A DNA stretch of 64,000 nt, taken from the NCBI GenBank assembly GCA_003117195.1, contig BDSI01000038.1:372001-436000 (forward strand), in the 5' to 3' direction. The notes under the pieces are model-generated. The model was not told where the DNA came from. It saw only the letters and a list, made by a program, of their open reading frames with translations, and did no database searches. The DNA is from Eudorina sp. 2006-703-Eu-15 (Eukaryota; Chlorophyta; Chlorophyceae; Chlamydomonadales; Volvocaceae). Position numbers and translations under genes: made by a program. Shown here one piece after another: positions 63,975 to 64,000 of this stretch; position 1 is the first letter of the stretch; each line of letters starts with the position of its first letter.

Positions 63975-64000
63975 CTGCAATTGAGAGGATAAGGCAAGCC

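Overview
The window looks like nuclear DNA from a volvocine green alga (Chlamydomonas/Gonium/Volvox relatives). The evidence is very GC-rich coding sequence cut by many GC-rich GT-AG introns, Ala/Gly/Gln-rich disordered segments inside proteins, many micro- and minisatellites in introns, TGTAA polyadenylation-type signals after several stop codons, and a plastid-type glyceraldehyde-3-phosphate dehydrogenase very close to the Chlamydomonas GAP3 type as I remember it. Every gene model below was assembled by hand from reading frame, splice phase and protein-family resemblance. Exon joins keep frame throughout, but no transcript evidence or database search was available.

Layout, left to right: (1) 1-1849, minus, a probable MIS12 kinetochore subunit whose 3' end leaves the window, divergent from (2) 2430-6856, plus, a USP36/USP42-type ubiquitin hydrolase. 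(3) 8524-12613, plus, an SCI1-like lysine-rich nuclear protein. (4) 13535-17729, plus, a MYND zinc-finger protein. (5) A 3 kb stretch without a recognised gene, then 20837-21216, minus, a 90-residue CCHC zinc-knuckle protein in a more AT-rich island. (6) 24079-27517, minus, a PLP homeostasis protein (PLPBP/YggS family), divergent from (7) 27813-33052, plus, a plastid-type peptide chain release factor 2. (8) 34396-45128, minus, a 21-exon EMAP-like (EML) WD40 protein. (9) 45129-48649, no recognised gene. (10) 48650-49475, plus, ribosomal protein eL6. (11) 49476-53450, no recognised gene. (12) 53451-61230, minus, an XB3/XBAT-type ankyrin-RING ubiquitin ligase carrying one in-frame TAG upstream of its RING. 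(13) 62410 to the right edge, minus, plastid GAPDH subunit A, 5' end missing.

This is an ordinary eukaryotic neighbourhood, not an operon or island. The genes serve unrelated housekeeping roles: kinetochore, ubiquitin removal and ligation, cytosolic translation, plastid translation termination, Calvin cycle, PLP homeostasis, microtubules or cilia. Two head-to-head pairs (MIS12-like/USP and PLPBP/prfB) may share promoters.

I did not find a convincing new multi-gene system. The most notable items are the single in-frame stop in the ankyrin-RING gene, tandem copies of a 5' splice site in PLPBP that could add in-frame 12-residue units, the PLPBP stop codon abutting an in-frame CAG tract, two small families of dispersed repeats located mostly in introns, an inverted partial copy of an EML exon inside an EML intron, and the zinc-knuckle mini-gene.
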